Assembly: GCA_013054445.1 (NCBI GenBank)
Contig: JAAMPI010001731.1
Coordinates: forward strand, 1 to 10,977
Direction of reading: 5' to 3'
Length of the DNA stretch: 10,977 nt
DNA from: Cudoniella acicularis
Taxonomy: Eukaryota; Ascomycota; Leotiomycetes; Helotiales; Helotiaceae
Shown here: in pieces, positions 1 through 7,632 of the stretch
Layout of the letters: every line of letters starts with the position of its first letter
How positions within the stretch are numbered: position 1 is the first letter of the stretch
The notes under the pieces: generated by a model
What the model was told of the DNA's origin: nothing
The model's database searches: none
What the model saw: the letters and a program-made list of their open reading frames with translations, nothing else
Program-made: the position numbers and the translations under genes

Positions 1-272
1 GGGAAGATAGCGACGCCGGAGGTGATAGGCGAATAGTTTTTCGTAACCTCGAAGTAGAGGGGTATATAGTAGAGGAGCGACTAGACGATTAGGCCTTGAG
101 CTAGGGTCCCGATATAGGCGACGATTGCGGTAGGGCTATTAAAGAGGGTACGGCGTATAAGTAGTTCGATAGATATATTAACGGAATAAATAGTAAATCC
201 GATAAGGCCGAAGACTCTAAGGATAAGTAGGACAAGAGTCCGCTATAAGGACCAGTCGTATATTATACCACC

Positions 273-322
273 CTATAGATATTAGAATAATACTTTAAAT
301 AGAACGTGGTTAGTAGACTGAC
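273..322 (-). other. Intron 3 of the left MFS pseudogene
   Basis: A 50-nt intron with intact GTCAGT donor and CTATAG acceptor, phase 0. Removing it joins LILVI-stop to GGIIYDWS, restoring the family's Trp-Gly-Gly motif (the Trp codon is now TAG). A TACTAAC-like sequence lies near the donor and a CTAAT lies near the acceptor. Confidence 0.75.
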
Positions 323-821
323 CTATATTACTAGAATAAGACAACTTGTCGTCGTAGCCACGAAGAGGAAAGATCTAAACTAGTCGAAGGCGCGAAGTTT
401 CGTAGAGATCGACCCTTCCTTAATATATAGCCTAAGACAGATAGGGATCCCTATAGCAGTAATCATATAGAATAGAATATTAAGCTAGAAAATCTATCGC
501 TAGGTAGCTTTCTCCGCGAAAGCTCTACTAATGACTAGACTAATAACGGATCTAATAGCCTACTAGAGTGAAATTATAGACATATATTTACCTCGCTCTC
601 GTAGAGTAACTATATTAGTAATAATAATATAAGTAAGAGCGACGAGGCCCCCGCCCCCGATACCTTATATATATCTTCCTACGAGTAATAGGGCTATATT
701 ATTAGCAACTAATACGATGATAGTACCTACCGTGAAAAGTAATAAGGCTATTAGGAGGACTGACTTTCGGCCGCTGATATATAAGAAGGATGCCTATAAA
801 GGTTAAAAGACTATCGAGTAT

Positions 822-874
822 CTATAGTTATATAAGTGTTTATACTATAAAGTAAGAGGCCGCCTCGGGCTTAT
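822..874 (-). other. Intron 2 of the left MFS pseudogene, donor destroyed
   Basis: A 53-nt intron, phase 2. Removing it joins TSFLL to YSIVF, the expected family continuity across span 2. The donor reads ATAAGC after TT, explained as GTAAGC hit at its TpG. The acceptor CTATAG is intact. Confidence 0.7.
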
Positions 875-942
875 AAGAGGAACGAAGTCCTAACCTAGAA
901 AGCCTGAATAGTAGTAGTGCCTTTTAGATCTATAGCTATTGT

Positions 943-992
943 CTTTATAGTATAGTCAGTATAGTATAAGGATTGTCTAAGTAGTCTTTTAT
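943..992 (-). other. Intron 1 of the left MFS pseudogene, donor destroyed
   Basis: A 50-nt intron inferred from protein continuity. The reading frame runs ...VVLP directly into TIAIDLKG when it is removed, phase 0. The donor now reads ATAAAA after a T, explained by TG to TA turning GTAAAA into ATAAAA. A CTGAC branch-like site and an intact AAG acceptor remain. Confidence 0.7.
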
Positions 993-1259
993 AGGTAATA
1001 CTACTAAGAGAATAGTAGTATCAATAGCATATATAAGATTAAGGAGTGCTAAGGTCTTAAACGTTCTATAGAACCTCTATCCTCTCTTAATCGAACTAAG
1101 GTACTCCTTCTTTTATATTTTAGAAATATCGTTAATTTATATAGCTTCTAAAGAGTCTATATGAGTTTCGGCTTACGTAAGGACTTCCTTATAAATAGAG
1201 TACTAGCGAAAGCTTTATATTTGGCTTTAGCCTCGAGGGATAATATAAGAGGAAAGTAT

Positions 1260-1648
1260 AGAAGTAGTACGCTATTAAAGAGAAGGATACTTGTGACCGC
1301 TTATATAGTTAATATAGTTACGGTTACTATATAATCTAGTAGAACCTTTAATTTTCACCTTATTAGACTAATCATCTCTTTATATAACGTCCGCTCGTTC
1401 GCGTGACGGTAGTATATTCTCTATAACACTCTATAAGCGACTAAAAATTCTTATCTTTTAGACTAGGACTACTTTTAGTCACCGGGGCCTATCTCGGAAT
1501 ATAAAGAAGTCTAAAGCTTGAAAATCAAGTCTTTAATATTAGTAACTCGTATCTAATTACTCTTGACTTTTGTCGTAGTAGTCAAATTAACCTCTAGCGC
1601 TTAGGTCACTAGTATAACCTAAGATCCGTACGCTACCGCTAGCGAATT
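1260..1648. other. RIP-type AT-rich intergenic sequence upstream of the left MFS gene
   Basis: This stretch probably contains the former promoter of the left MFS gene. A minus frame coming from the minisatellite ends at a TGA (1479-1481) after a run of TAA/TAG-broken residues, but nothing in it is recognisable. No RNA gene or repeat was seen. Confidence 0.4.
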
Positions 1649-1739
1649 GCCCCCTGTCTTTGCCCTATGTCTCTGCCCTATGTCTTTGTCCCCTGCCTTT
1701 GCCCCCTGTTTCTGCCCCTAGTTACTGCCCTAGTCTGAC
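1649..1739. repeat. 13-bp minisatellite, copy 1 (7 units)
   Basis: Seven head-to-tail 13-bp units with consensus close to GCCCCYTGTCTYT on the plus strand. Units start at 1649, 1662, 1675, 1688, 1701, 1714 and 1727. The minus strand is G-rich, with G3-G5 runs every 13 bases. The same unit recurs at 8276-8340. The CA/TG content is higher than in the surroundings, so the array is less damaged by RIP. Confidence 0.85.
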
Positions 1740-2440
1740 TAAAGTATTCTTAGTATAGAAATATTCGTATCGTAGATAGTAATATAATACGTCTCCTAAA
1801 CCCGTCGTCTACGCCTTAGAATTTCAGCGGATAAATTCTCTTACTATTTAAATAACGTCTGTCTTTATATATAGCGATATCAGATATTTATAAGATTGTT
1901 CTTATTATACTTAACGGGATTTTAGACCGAAAAACTCTTTTTAACTTTATTCGTTCGTCGAAATATTAGTATAACATTTTTAAGAGAGAAGATACCTAAG
2001 GAAAAAAAGTATATCAGACGCTAGACCCTTCTTACCGTGTTCTCGGAGAAAGTAAGACGGGGGGGAGTATATAGCGCGTATAGCGGTTAAGATTATCACT
2101 TATTTAATACCGCGAGCTTAAGAAGATGCTTTGACCCTCTATAAAGGAGCCTAGAAAGGCCTCCTCGATACGAAAGAATAGAATCAAGCCTTTTCCCTTC
2201 CGGCGTAACTTATACTATTATTTAAGGAGAGACAACTTAGAGATAAGATATTAGAGATACGACGAAGAATATGGTAGTAGGGCTCTTAGTATAGGTGTTA
2301 GAGAAAGGATATCTCGAGGATACGGTAGGACGAAGGACGCTTAGCACGCGCTATAGATGACACGTATAAGGCGCTCTTTAAACGAGCGTTTTTATACGCA
2401 CGGGAATCGGGGTTCGCTTTCTTTTTACTATTAGTAAAGC
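1740..2440. other. No identifiable gene; RIP-decayed sequence
   Basis: TA-rich sequence with a G-run at about 2058-2065. From about 2120 on, a plus frame (R-rich) and the minus frame opposite it are both fairly open, broken only by TAA/TAG. With TG so scarce, TGA-free frames are expected by chance, so neither is called a gene. No family was recognised. Confidence 0.4.
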
Positions 2441-2828
2441 ATGGCTATATCGAGGAGTAGTATAGAAGAGACTAGACATTACTATACGTGTTCGTTTTTC
2501 GTATACTATAATTTTTATGTTCGAATCGAAGACTATTATATTAAGACTTTAAGCGGTTTTAATATAAATACTAGTAGTAATACGGATATAAGGCTATACT
2601 TAGGGCTTAGTAGTTTATATATATTTTTATTAATATATTAGTACGAAATTGAGTTCTAAATTCTTATATAATATATTCGCGCTTTTAAATCTATTAAACT
2701 TTCTTTACCCTACTCCGTCCCTATTATTTATATATACTATTATCGATTTTAGCTTCTCCGTATACAACCTCTATAAACTCCTTAACGTTAAAAGGTCTTG
2801 TTTAGAAGCACTAGAAAGTGCTTTCGCC
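2441..2828. other. AT-rich stretch with short spurious open frames
   Basis: Two short plus-strand open frames lie here (2441-2641 and 2649-2846, the second from a TTG), in different phases. Both are rich in Tyr, Phe, Leu and Ile, as expected from AT-rich DNA, and neither resembles a known family. The plus frame of 2441 can be read through TAA/TAG to about 3000 without a TGA, so a decayed gene cannot be excluded. Confidence 0.35.
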
Positions 2829-3053
2829 TTACGGGCTAGTATCTAGTATATAGAGACTCCTTTCTAGGCAATATAAAGATAGCTGTCCTAGACAATTCTA
2901 GTTATTATTAAAGTCATCACACGGTGCGGGCCCTTGAGTATCTTGTCGACTCTTTAGGCTAAAGGACTAGTAAGGTTTACCGGGGGTCCGTGGCCGTGCT
3001 ATAGCGATAGTAACGAGGATAGCGACGGTGTTAATAATATTCTGAAAGTATAT
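2829..3053 (-). pseudogene. Possible small secreted Cys-containing protein, RIP-decayed
   Basis: A weak candidate. The start is an ATA (3051-3053) taken as a mutated ATG. The first 19 residues have a secretion-signal shape: a polar start, a hydrophobic core INTVAILVTIAIA, then an Arg-Pro boundary. The rest is short and polar, with Cys at about 45, 54 and 62 in a pattern APC-DDF-N(3)-stop-NCLG-LYC. In-frame stops at codons 29 and 52 are TAG. The end is set at TAA 2829-2831, but that codon could be a mutated Gln, since the frame has no TGA for several hundred bases more. If real, it would be a secreted effector-like protein of about 74 residues. No family is assigned. Confidence 0.3.
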
Positions 3054-3172
3054 TTTAGAGCTAAGAGATAAGATATTACCTTTTACGGTTATAGTTTATT
3101 AAGTCTAGCTGACCTGATTATTCGTGTTACTTTGATAAATTGATTATAAGATAGTCGTAAGACTAATAGTAG

Positions 3173-3229
3173 ATTTAACCGGTTTAATACTTAACTAGCT
3201 AAGCTAGGCCCTGCTTAAGTTGGCTAAAT
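3173..3229. repeat. 57-bp imperfect palindrome
   Basis: Left arm ATTTAACCGG-TTTAA-...-CTAGC pairs with right arm ...GCTAGG-...-TTAA-GTTGGCTAAAT. The ends (ATTTA, CC, TTAA, CTAGC) match, with a run of mismatches in the middle of each arm, several of them transitions. It may be a cruciform, a solo transposon end pair or a decayed MITE. It lies where the frame at 3204-3536 stops. Confidence 0.5.
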
Positions 3230-3536
3230 TTATAATAATAATATAAAATTTATGTCTCGAAATAGAACTTAACGGAGCGATATCAGAATAGGCTCCCTTT
3301 CCGGAAACAGAACTAGCTCCGGGGGTATTTCTTTCGGAACTATATTTGGCCTCCTTTTAGAGCCTTAATCGGTTGTTAATAGTAAACGCTGTTCCGCCTT
3401 TATAGGCCATAGTAACAGAACCGCCCGACCCGACTCTATAAACATTCTTATAGGACAGTATAGAGACGCTTCTAAGTATTACGTTATAGTTTACTAGTAC
3501 TAGAAGGTTATGCTTTAATAAGCTTCTATAATAGTA
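3204..3536 (-). pseudogene. Unidentified open frame with a single internal stop
   Basis: Minus-strand codons run clean for 59 residues, meet one TAA (3357-3359), then run clean for 50 more to a TAG at 3204-3206. This is unusual in a region where stops come every 10-20 codons. The product is Gly/Ser-rich in the middle (VGSGGSVTMAYKGG) and then polar (SSERNTPGASSVSGKG). No ATG lies at its head, and the true start may lie further upstream. The opposite strand is also open here (GSLSGNRTSSGG...), so the coding strand is not certain and it may be non-coding DNA that escaped RIP. No family was recognised. Confidence 0.3.
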
Positions 3537-3723
3537 TTATATCAGATAGACGTGGCCTCTAGCTATTCGGTATAGTATATATTGTCTCGAAAACTAATAG
3601 ACGTATAAAAAATAGCGTAAGGGTACGAGATACCCGTAACAAAACATACTAAAAAATTAGCTAACTATTACCCTACGTTAAAGATATATTATTATAAGCT
3701 TAGTGATATAAGCACCTAAGTTA

Positions 3724-4093
3724 ACGTCCGTTCTTGCGTAGCGGAAACCCTATATACCGGAAAATTAGACGAATTTTAACATTTATAAGTCGCTATATAA
3801 ATAGAACTCGTATAATAAACTTATTATAAACTTTAAATATAATTTTTTTTTTTATTATAGTTGATTTAAAGAGGACGTGGTAGAAGAAATTCCGCGATCC
3901 TTATAATCTTATTAGTCGTTTCCGGTATACCGGGTTTTAGTTAGAGATTAGAAGAAGAAGTGATAGTAGTATGCTTGATTGTAGAAGCTGGCTGTCTAGG
4001 TGTTCTTATATAGACAATAGATAGTAGCTGCCTAGATAGGCAGCCACTATTGATCTGGGATCTAACAGTTTTCCGCCACGTAGGGACGGACGT
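3724..4093. mobile_element. MITE, copy A (non-autonomous DNA transposon), interrupted by a nested element
   Basis: The left end ACGTCCGTTCTTGCGTAG and the inverted right end ACGTCCGTCCCTACGTGG match over about 27 bp with four transition mismatches. Both are flanked by TA (3722-3723 and 4094-4095), the target duplication typical of Tc1/mariner/pogo elements. Inside the right end lies GGGATCTAAC-GTTTTCCGC, identical to copy B at 7444-7627 but for one base. Removing the nested insert (3745-3938) leaves about 176 bp, close to the 184 bp of copy B. It encodes nothing. A near-perfect dyad of 12-bp arms (4022-4049) sits in its centre-right. It ends 20 bp past the stop codon of the F-box gene. Confidence 0.85.
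3745..3938. mobile_element. Second small inverted-repeat element nested in MITE copy A
   Basis: The left arm AAACCCTATATACCGGAAA (3745-3763) is the inverted match of the right arm (3920-3938), which read on the other strand is AAACCCGGTATACCGGAAA, differing only at two adjacent bases. The insert is about 194 bp, AT-rich, with a run of T at 3843-3853 and no coding potential. It splits the terminal repeat of MITE A between GCGG and AGTTAGAG, which are nearly contiguous in copy B. No clear target duplication could be read. Confidence 0.7.
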
Positions 4094-4114
4094 TAATCTC
4101 TCTTTTACCTATAG

Positions 4115-5182
4115 TCAATCTCTTATAATCTATAACTTCTTACCTTCTCTATCACTTTTACTCTAGCTATCTAGGCCTTTTATAATATCAAATCCCTAAA
4201 TAGTCATTCCTGTTTCTCTATATTCTTTTATAGGATCAGGTATTTTATATATATCCTTTCCGCGGTCCTTATAAATATCTTTAACCGAAAAACTATCTAG
4301 AGTAACTACTAAATAGTTTACTATATAATCGATAAATTCGTTAAATAACTCGTCTTAAAAAACTATATTTTCTATTTTTAGCCCCCTTAAGTAATCATAA
4401 AAGAGAGATAGAGCTTCTCGTAACTTAGTAGCTAAAATGCTTACCCTAGTAATAATCACCCTTTTTAACTTCTTAGGTATACTCTTTTTTATGATTTGTT
4501 AAAAGGTTTCTAAACTTAGATATACCTTAGTGTTATTAGAAAAAGATAGCTCTTCTAGGTTCGAGATAAGCGGTAAAACTTTCTTAATACCCTTTAGCGC
4601 CCGGCTTTTAGTAGTATAGTAATCGAATCGAAGCTCGAGAGATTATACTCGGCTAAGGAAAGGGCGGCTATAGTGAAGTAGCTATTTATAGTTATTAAGA
4701 CGTAAGTTTTAGATCTAGACTTTAAATAGTCTAGTTGGCTTAACTAAGAGAATCGTGCTTATTGCCTATATTACGGTCTTTATATAACTACTACTAGGAT
4801 CATTAAATCTCTCTAGATGATCATATATACTAATAGTAAGAGGCCGAGTAGAAGCTTAAAGTCCTTAGATAAGTACTAAAATAAGAGTATTCTTAATATA
4901 TAATCTCTTAGGGCTAAGGATATCTAAGCCAGTTCGGAACCGAATAAAGATCTCTTAAAGAAAATAGATAGAATGATCTTTTAAGATTTGTTTGGCTTAG
5001 CTTAGACCTTCTTCCGTTAGACGAACTAGTATAGCCCGAAAACACTTCTTATTAAAGGCGTATATCCTATTATTATAAATCTTCTTATAACTTTTTAAAA
5101 AGATTCGGCTATCTTTAATAGGTAACTCTTTTATGATATGGCAAATAATCTCGGGCGTTAGGGTGACTAAAGGGGAAGACAT
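4115..5182 (-). pseudogene. F-box domain protein, RIP-decayed
   Basis: The ATG at 5180-5182 opens 61 clean residues that carry an F-box: LTPEIICHIIKELP (about 8-21), then KD and the FLKSYKKIY helix, followed by NKKCFRAI and VRLTEEGLS. Such proteins bring substrates to SCF ubiquitin ligases through Skp1. Reading on through 14 in-frame TAA/TAG codons gives about 355 residues without a frameshift to a TGA at 4115-4117. The second half has leucine-rich segments such as KVLPLISNLEELSFSNN and SLELRF, as expected of a substrate-binding LRR-like part. TGA is not a CpA-to-TpA product, so it is probably the true stop. The gene is followed 20 bp later by MITE A. The family is clear from the N-terminus; the target is unknown. 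Only the first 61 residues could still be translated. Confidence 0.85.
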
Positions 5183-5680
5183 CGTATAGTAGTACTAAAT
5201 CCCGGAATAATAATTAGAGTATAGAAAAGAATAGAGACTTTAGTTTATATAGAGCGTAGTAGCTTAATTTTAAGGGTTCCCTATTCGGCTCTACGGGGAG
5301 GGGGGAACGTCCTAAAGGGTTCGGAAAGTGCCCTCGTAGAAGCCTAAATATACTCCTGTTAAACTGCCTTTAGTTTGAATTGTCTAACAAAAGAACGTAA
5401 CTTTATGACTTTAGTCGTAGAATTATCGGATCTGTCTTATAATTTACGTAAGTTGTTCTCTAGTGATATAATATTAAAGATCAGATTATAATATAGAGTT
5501 TATTTGATAATAGTATAGTTTTAACGAAAGTAAACGCTCTACGCCCTAAGATTCTTATAATAAATTGCCTTAATAGCGGCTATCGATAGTATTTCCTCTA
5601 TACTAATTCTGATTTCTATCTTTTAAAAAGAGTATATATAATTAATAGAAAAGCTAAACTATAGTAAAATAAAGCCTTAA
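5183..5680. other. Intergenic region between the F-box and membrane-protein pseudogenes
   Basis: It contains the former upstream region of the F-box gene and the downstream region of the membrane-protein gene. A G-run (GGGGAGGGGGG, 5295-5305) is the only notable tract. No gene, RNA or repeat could be supported. Confidence 0.5.
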
Positions 5681-6599
5681 TCAGTTCCTAATACGGCTAT
5701 TATACCTTCTTTAGATAAAGTTTACGGTTATAATAACTAATAGTATTATTAAAATAGCGTAGCCGGAAGCTCTCTAGCTATAACTACTTACTACCCCTTT
5801 CTCTACCTGGATAAAGGGTTATAGATCCTAGATCTTTCTCTATACTTCGTATAAAATAACTATAGGTACTAATAGAAGTAAGTAATATACTACTCTAGAG
5901 ACTAAAGAGATCCCGAATTTCAGAAAGAAGTGTATAAAGGAAAACAAACGAGTAAATATTAAGAAAACCAATATTATACCTATAATAAGGATAAATCCTA
6001 GGCCGAATCGTAAGTAGTATTCTATATTAGTCGGGTTGACTCTCGCTAAGATCCCCGCTAGAGGCTAAAGTGCCTAGAAGTCGTCCGTAACGAAGCTTAT
6101 AACAGCTTCCGGTATGATCCTAGATACGTTTAATAGAAATTTATCGTATTGTTATATATAGTTAGCGAATCCTACGTAGAAACCCTTTATACCTAGCGAA
6201 CAATTTAGGGGAATTGATCCCTCGATAGTAGCCGTTGCGGCTATTACGACGGCGCCCGTAGCGCTTTATACGTTATTAACTATAGTTGTAATAGCTATAG
6301 CAAGCACGCTTGTCGCACCCTAGGCTTCGCTTATAAGAGGTTAGAGAAGGTCAGGTACTGAATTCGCGTATATCTTAGCTAGTGTGTGATCGGGGAGATA
6401 GATATCGGTAAAGTTAAACTATAACAGGTATTAGCTAACACCTAATAGATTAGAAATAAGCTCCTACGGTTAAGGTAGTAATACCAGCTTTCGTAATATT
6501 ATCTTGTCTTAGTAATAGGATTCCTAATATAGTATAGCAGACAGTAGCGGAGGAAAAGACTATAAGGGTAAATATTTTCTATACGCTATTTAGAAGTAT
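5681..6599 (-). pseudogene. Uncharacterised fungal multi-span membrane protein, RIP-decayed, one intron
   Basis: Reading through TAA/TAG codons gives 289 residues to a TGA at 5681-5683. The proposed start is ATA 6597-6599 (mutated ATG). Hydrophobic segments lie at about residues 10-30 (FTLIVFSSATVCYTILG), 182-203 (FGLGFILIIGIILVFLIF), 217-236 (VVYYLLLLVPIVIL) and 264-279 (AILIILLVIITVNF). The 150-residue loop after the first span is probably outside the cell or in a lumen, and holds TFNFTDIYLPDHT and PLNCSLGIKGFYVGF. The latter looks like a Cys-containing motif whose second Cys (TGC/TGT) may have become Tyr. Removing the intron at 6419-6467 keeps the frame. The gene is divergent from the v-SNARE on its right (about 340 bp between starts). 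The function is unknown; I do not recognise a named family. Confidence 0.7.
6419..6467 (-). other. Intron of the membrane-protein pseudogene
   Basis: A 49-nt intron, phase 0, with donor GTAGGA, a branch-like GCTAATAC and acceptor TTATAG. Without it the frame upstream (KAGITTLT) joins FNFTDIYLPD. With it the frame shifts. Confidence 0.6.
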
Positions 6600-6942
6600 A
6601 GTAAAAGGCAAAAAATAGGATAGTAACTAGGTAAGTTAAAGTCATCTGTGTCGAGTGCTAGTGTTAAGGAATAAGTACGGTTTAATATAGAGTGTCTATA
6701 AATAGCTCTAGTATTAAGATATATATTATTCGAAACTAAAAATAACAGACATACTAGCCCTAGTCATAAGGGCTGATTCCGGCACCTAAGATCCTTTTCC
6801 TCCTACTAGTACCCTGATTTTTAAAGTGATACTGACATAGTCATATATCACCTAAAGATACCGTCTCTTAATATATAAGCTACGGTAATCTCAGATACTT
6901 CTCTAATAGTAACACTTTTAGTTTATTTATTCGACTTATAAT
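6600..6942. promoter_or_regulatory. Divergent intergenic region between membrane-protein and v-SNARE pseudogenes
   Basis: It would have held both promoters. Two small dyads are visible: AGCCCT/AGGGCT at 6756-6774, and a longer imperfect one at 6826-6851 (GTGATA...TATCAC with TGAC/GTCA inside). Their role is not known. No TATA box can be told apart from the RIP-made TA-rich background. Confidence 0.35.
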
Positions 6943-7254
6943 ATAATAGCGAGTATACCTTCCTCTGCCCCTATGTCAGCCTCCCGTCTACAAGCTTAAG
7001 TTAATAATACTGTTCGTATTATACGAGAAAATATTAAGAAAGTATTAGAACGAGGAGAAAATCTAGATTTATTATATAGTAAGACCGATGATCTTATTAT
7101 AAGTTCTAACGGATTTCGTCGTGATACTAATAAAGTAAACAAGCGGATGTGCTCTAAGCATATCAAAAGTCGTATGTGTTTAGTCGGCGGTGTTTTCTTC
7201 TTACTACTTGTTCTCGTTATTATACTTATAGTGGCTTTGATGTTATACTATTAG
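6943..7254 (+). pseudogene. Synaptobrevin/VAMP-type v-SNARE, RIP-decayed but nearly intact
   Basis: A vesicle membrane SNARE for secretory fusion. From the ATG at 6973 the frame gives 93 codons with one internal stop (TAA, codon 9, a Gln position in LQAQ). The SNARE helix follows: NNTVRIIREN, then VLERGENLDLL, in which Arg27 matches the central zero-layer arginine, then KTDDLIISSNGFRRDTNKV. A short linker replaces the usual Trp pair with Cys-Ser. A C-terminal anchor of about 20 hydrophobic residues (VFFLLLVLVIILIVALML) ends in Tyr-Tyr at TAG 7252-7254; a second TAG lies at 7258. The family normally has a longer N-terminus. In-frame ATA ATA codons at about 6943-6948 may be the original start. 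It is the only recognised gene on the plus strand. The linker suggests a divergent paralog rather than the housekeeping v-SNARE; this is inference. Confidence 0.85.
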
Positions 7255-7441
7255 CACTAGAATAACGGGGACAGTTATAAGGCAATAAAGAGATAAACTA
7301 AGGAGAGAAGCAGATAGATTTTATAGCGACTTTTCTATAATAGTATGATAGTTATATGTTAAAAAGGCTTTAAAATATAATAACGAGGGGACTTTCTAAA
7401 AAGAAACAGTAGAGGGTAGCTTAGAAACGCAGATAGCGAAA
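7255..7441. other. Short AT-rich spacer downstream of the v-SNARE
   Basis: No gene or structured element was found between the v-SNARE end and MITE copy B. Confidence 0.5.
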
Positions 7442-7443
7442 TA

Positions 7444-7627
7444 ACGTACGTCCCTGCGTAGCGGAAAACAGTTAGAGACTAGAAAGAAGAAGTGATGATT
7501 CTATCTATAAGGGTAAGTATAACTATTTATATTTATCAGGTGACTATGACTTATATGACTATAAGTCATATGTTAGCTATCATGTGATCAGGGATCTAAC
7601 TGTTTTCCGCTACGTAGGGATATACGT
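7444..7627. mobile_element. MITE, copy B (uninterrupted)
   Basis: A 184-bp element with terminal inverted repeats of about 33 bp that share CGTAGCGGAAAACAGTTAGA exactly. The three mismatches are all transitions of RIP type. It is flanked by TA at 7442-7443 and 7628-7629. A perfect 11-bp stem with a 4-base loop (TATGACTTATA, TGAC, TATAAGTCATA, 7545-7570) sits in the middle. It has no coding capacity, so it must have been moved by a transposase encoded elsewhere, probably of the Tc1/mariner/pogo superfamily judging by the TA flanks. It shares its ends and the GAAGAAGTGAT inner segment with copy A. Confidence 0.9.
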
Positions 7628-7632
7628 TATCT

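Larger units (their letters stand above)
1..1259 (-). pseudogene. MFS transporter, DHA2 (14-span drug:H+ antiporter) family, RIP-decayed, 3' end outside window
   Basis: A fungal plasma-membrane drug or metabolite exporter, now broken. Reading the minus strand through about 20 TAA/TAG codons gives a typical N-terminal half. The first span holds IDTTILLVVLP (about residues 79-89) and is followed by DLKGTTTIQAF-stop, where the family has Trp. A motif-A remnant SGRK lies near 128-131, then VGRYI-stop-GIGGGG (about 159-170), VTLRERGKY, the Trp-rich KAT-R-IF loop and the span 7-8 stretch ending YFEVTKNYSPITSG at the window edge. Stops replace Trp or Gln; no TGA is in frame. The start is placed at an ATA (1257-1259) taken to be a mutated ATG; this is uncertain. 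Exons are 993-1259, 875-942, 323-821 and 1-272, and all three junction phases fit. Missense changes such as GGA to AGA (Gly to Arg) are also RIP-like. The family is sure; the substrate cannot be told. Confidence 0.9.

Noticed and set aside
620..774. Plus-strand frame rich in Asp, Glu and Pro (DEAPAPDT..., ending in TGA)
   Set aside because: It is the antisense of the MFS glycine-rich motif region (GIGGGGLVAL), whose minus-strand reading fits the family exactly.
1649..1739. CRISPR-like array
   Set aside because: Units are directly adjacent without spacers and the genome is eukaryotic in character (short GT-AG introns, F-box, v-SNARE).
2390..2425. Possible tRNA T-arm-like sequence around GGGGTTCGC
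   Set aside because: No matching acceptor stem, anticodon arm or full cloverleaf could be found on either strand.
2441..2641. Open plus-strand frame of 66 codons
   Set aside because: Tyr/Phe/Ile-rich composition is expected of TA-rich DNA; no family resemblance, no conserved start context. Kept only as a region note.
2649..2846. Open plus-strand frame of 65 codons from TTG
   Set aside because: Non-ATG start, AT-driven composition, different phase from its neighbour, and opposite to a slightly better minus-strand candidate.
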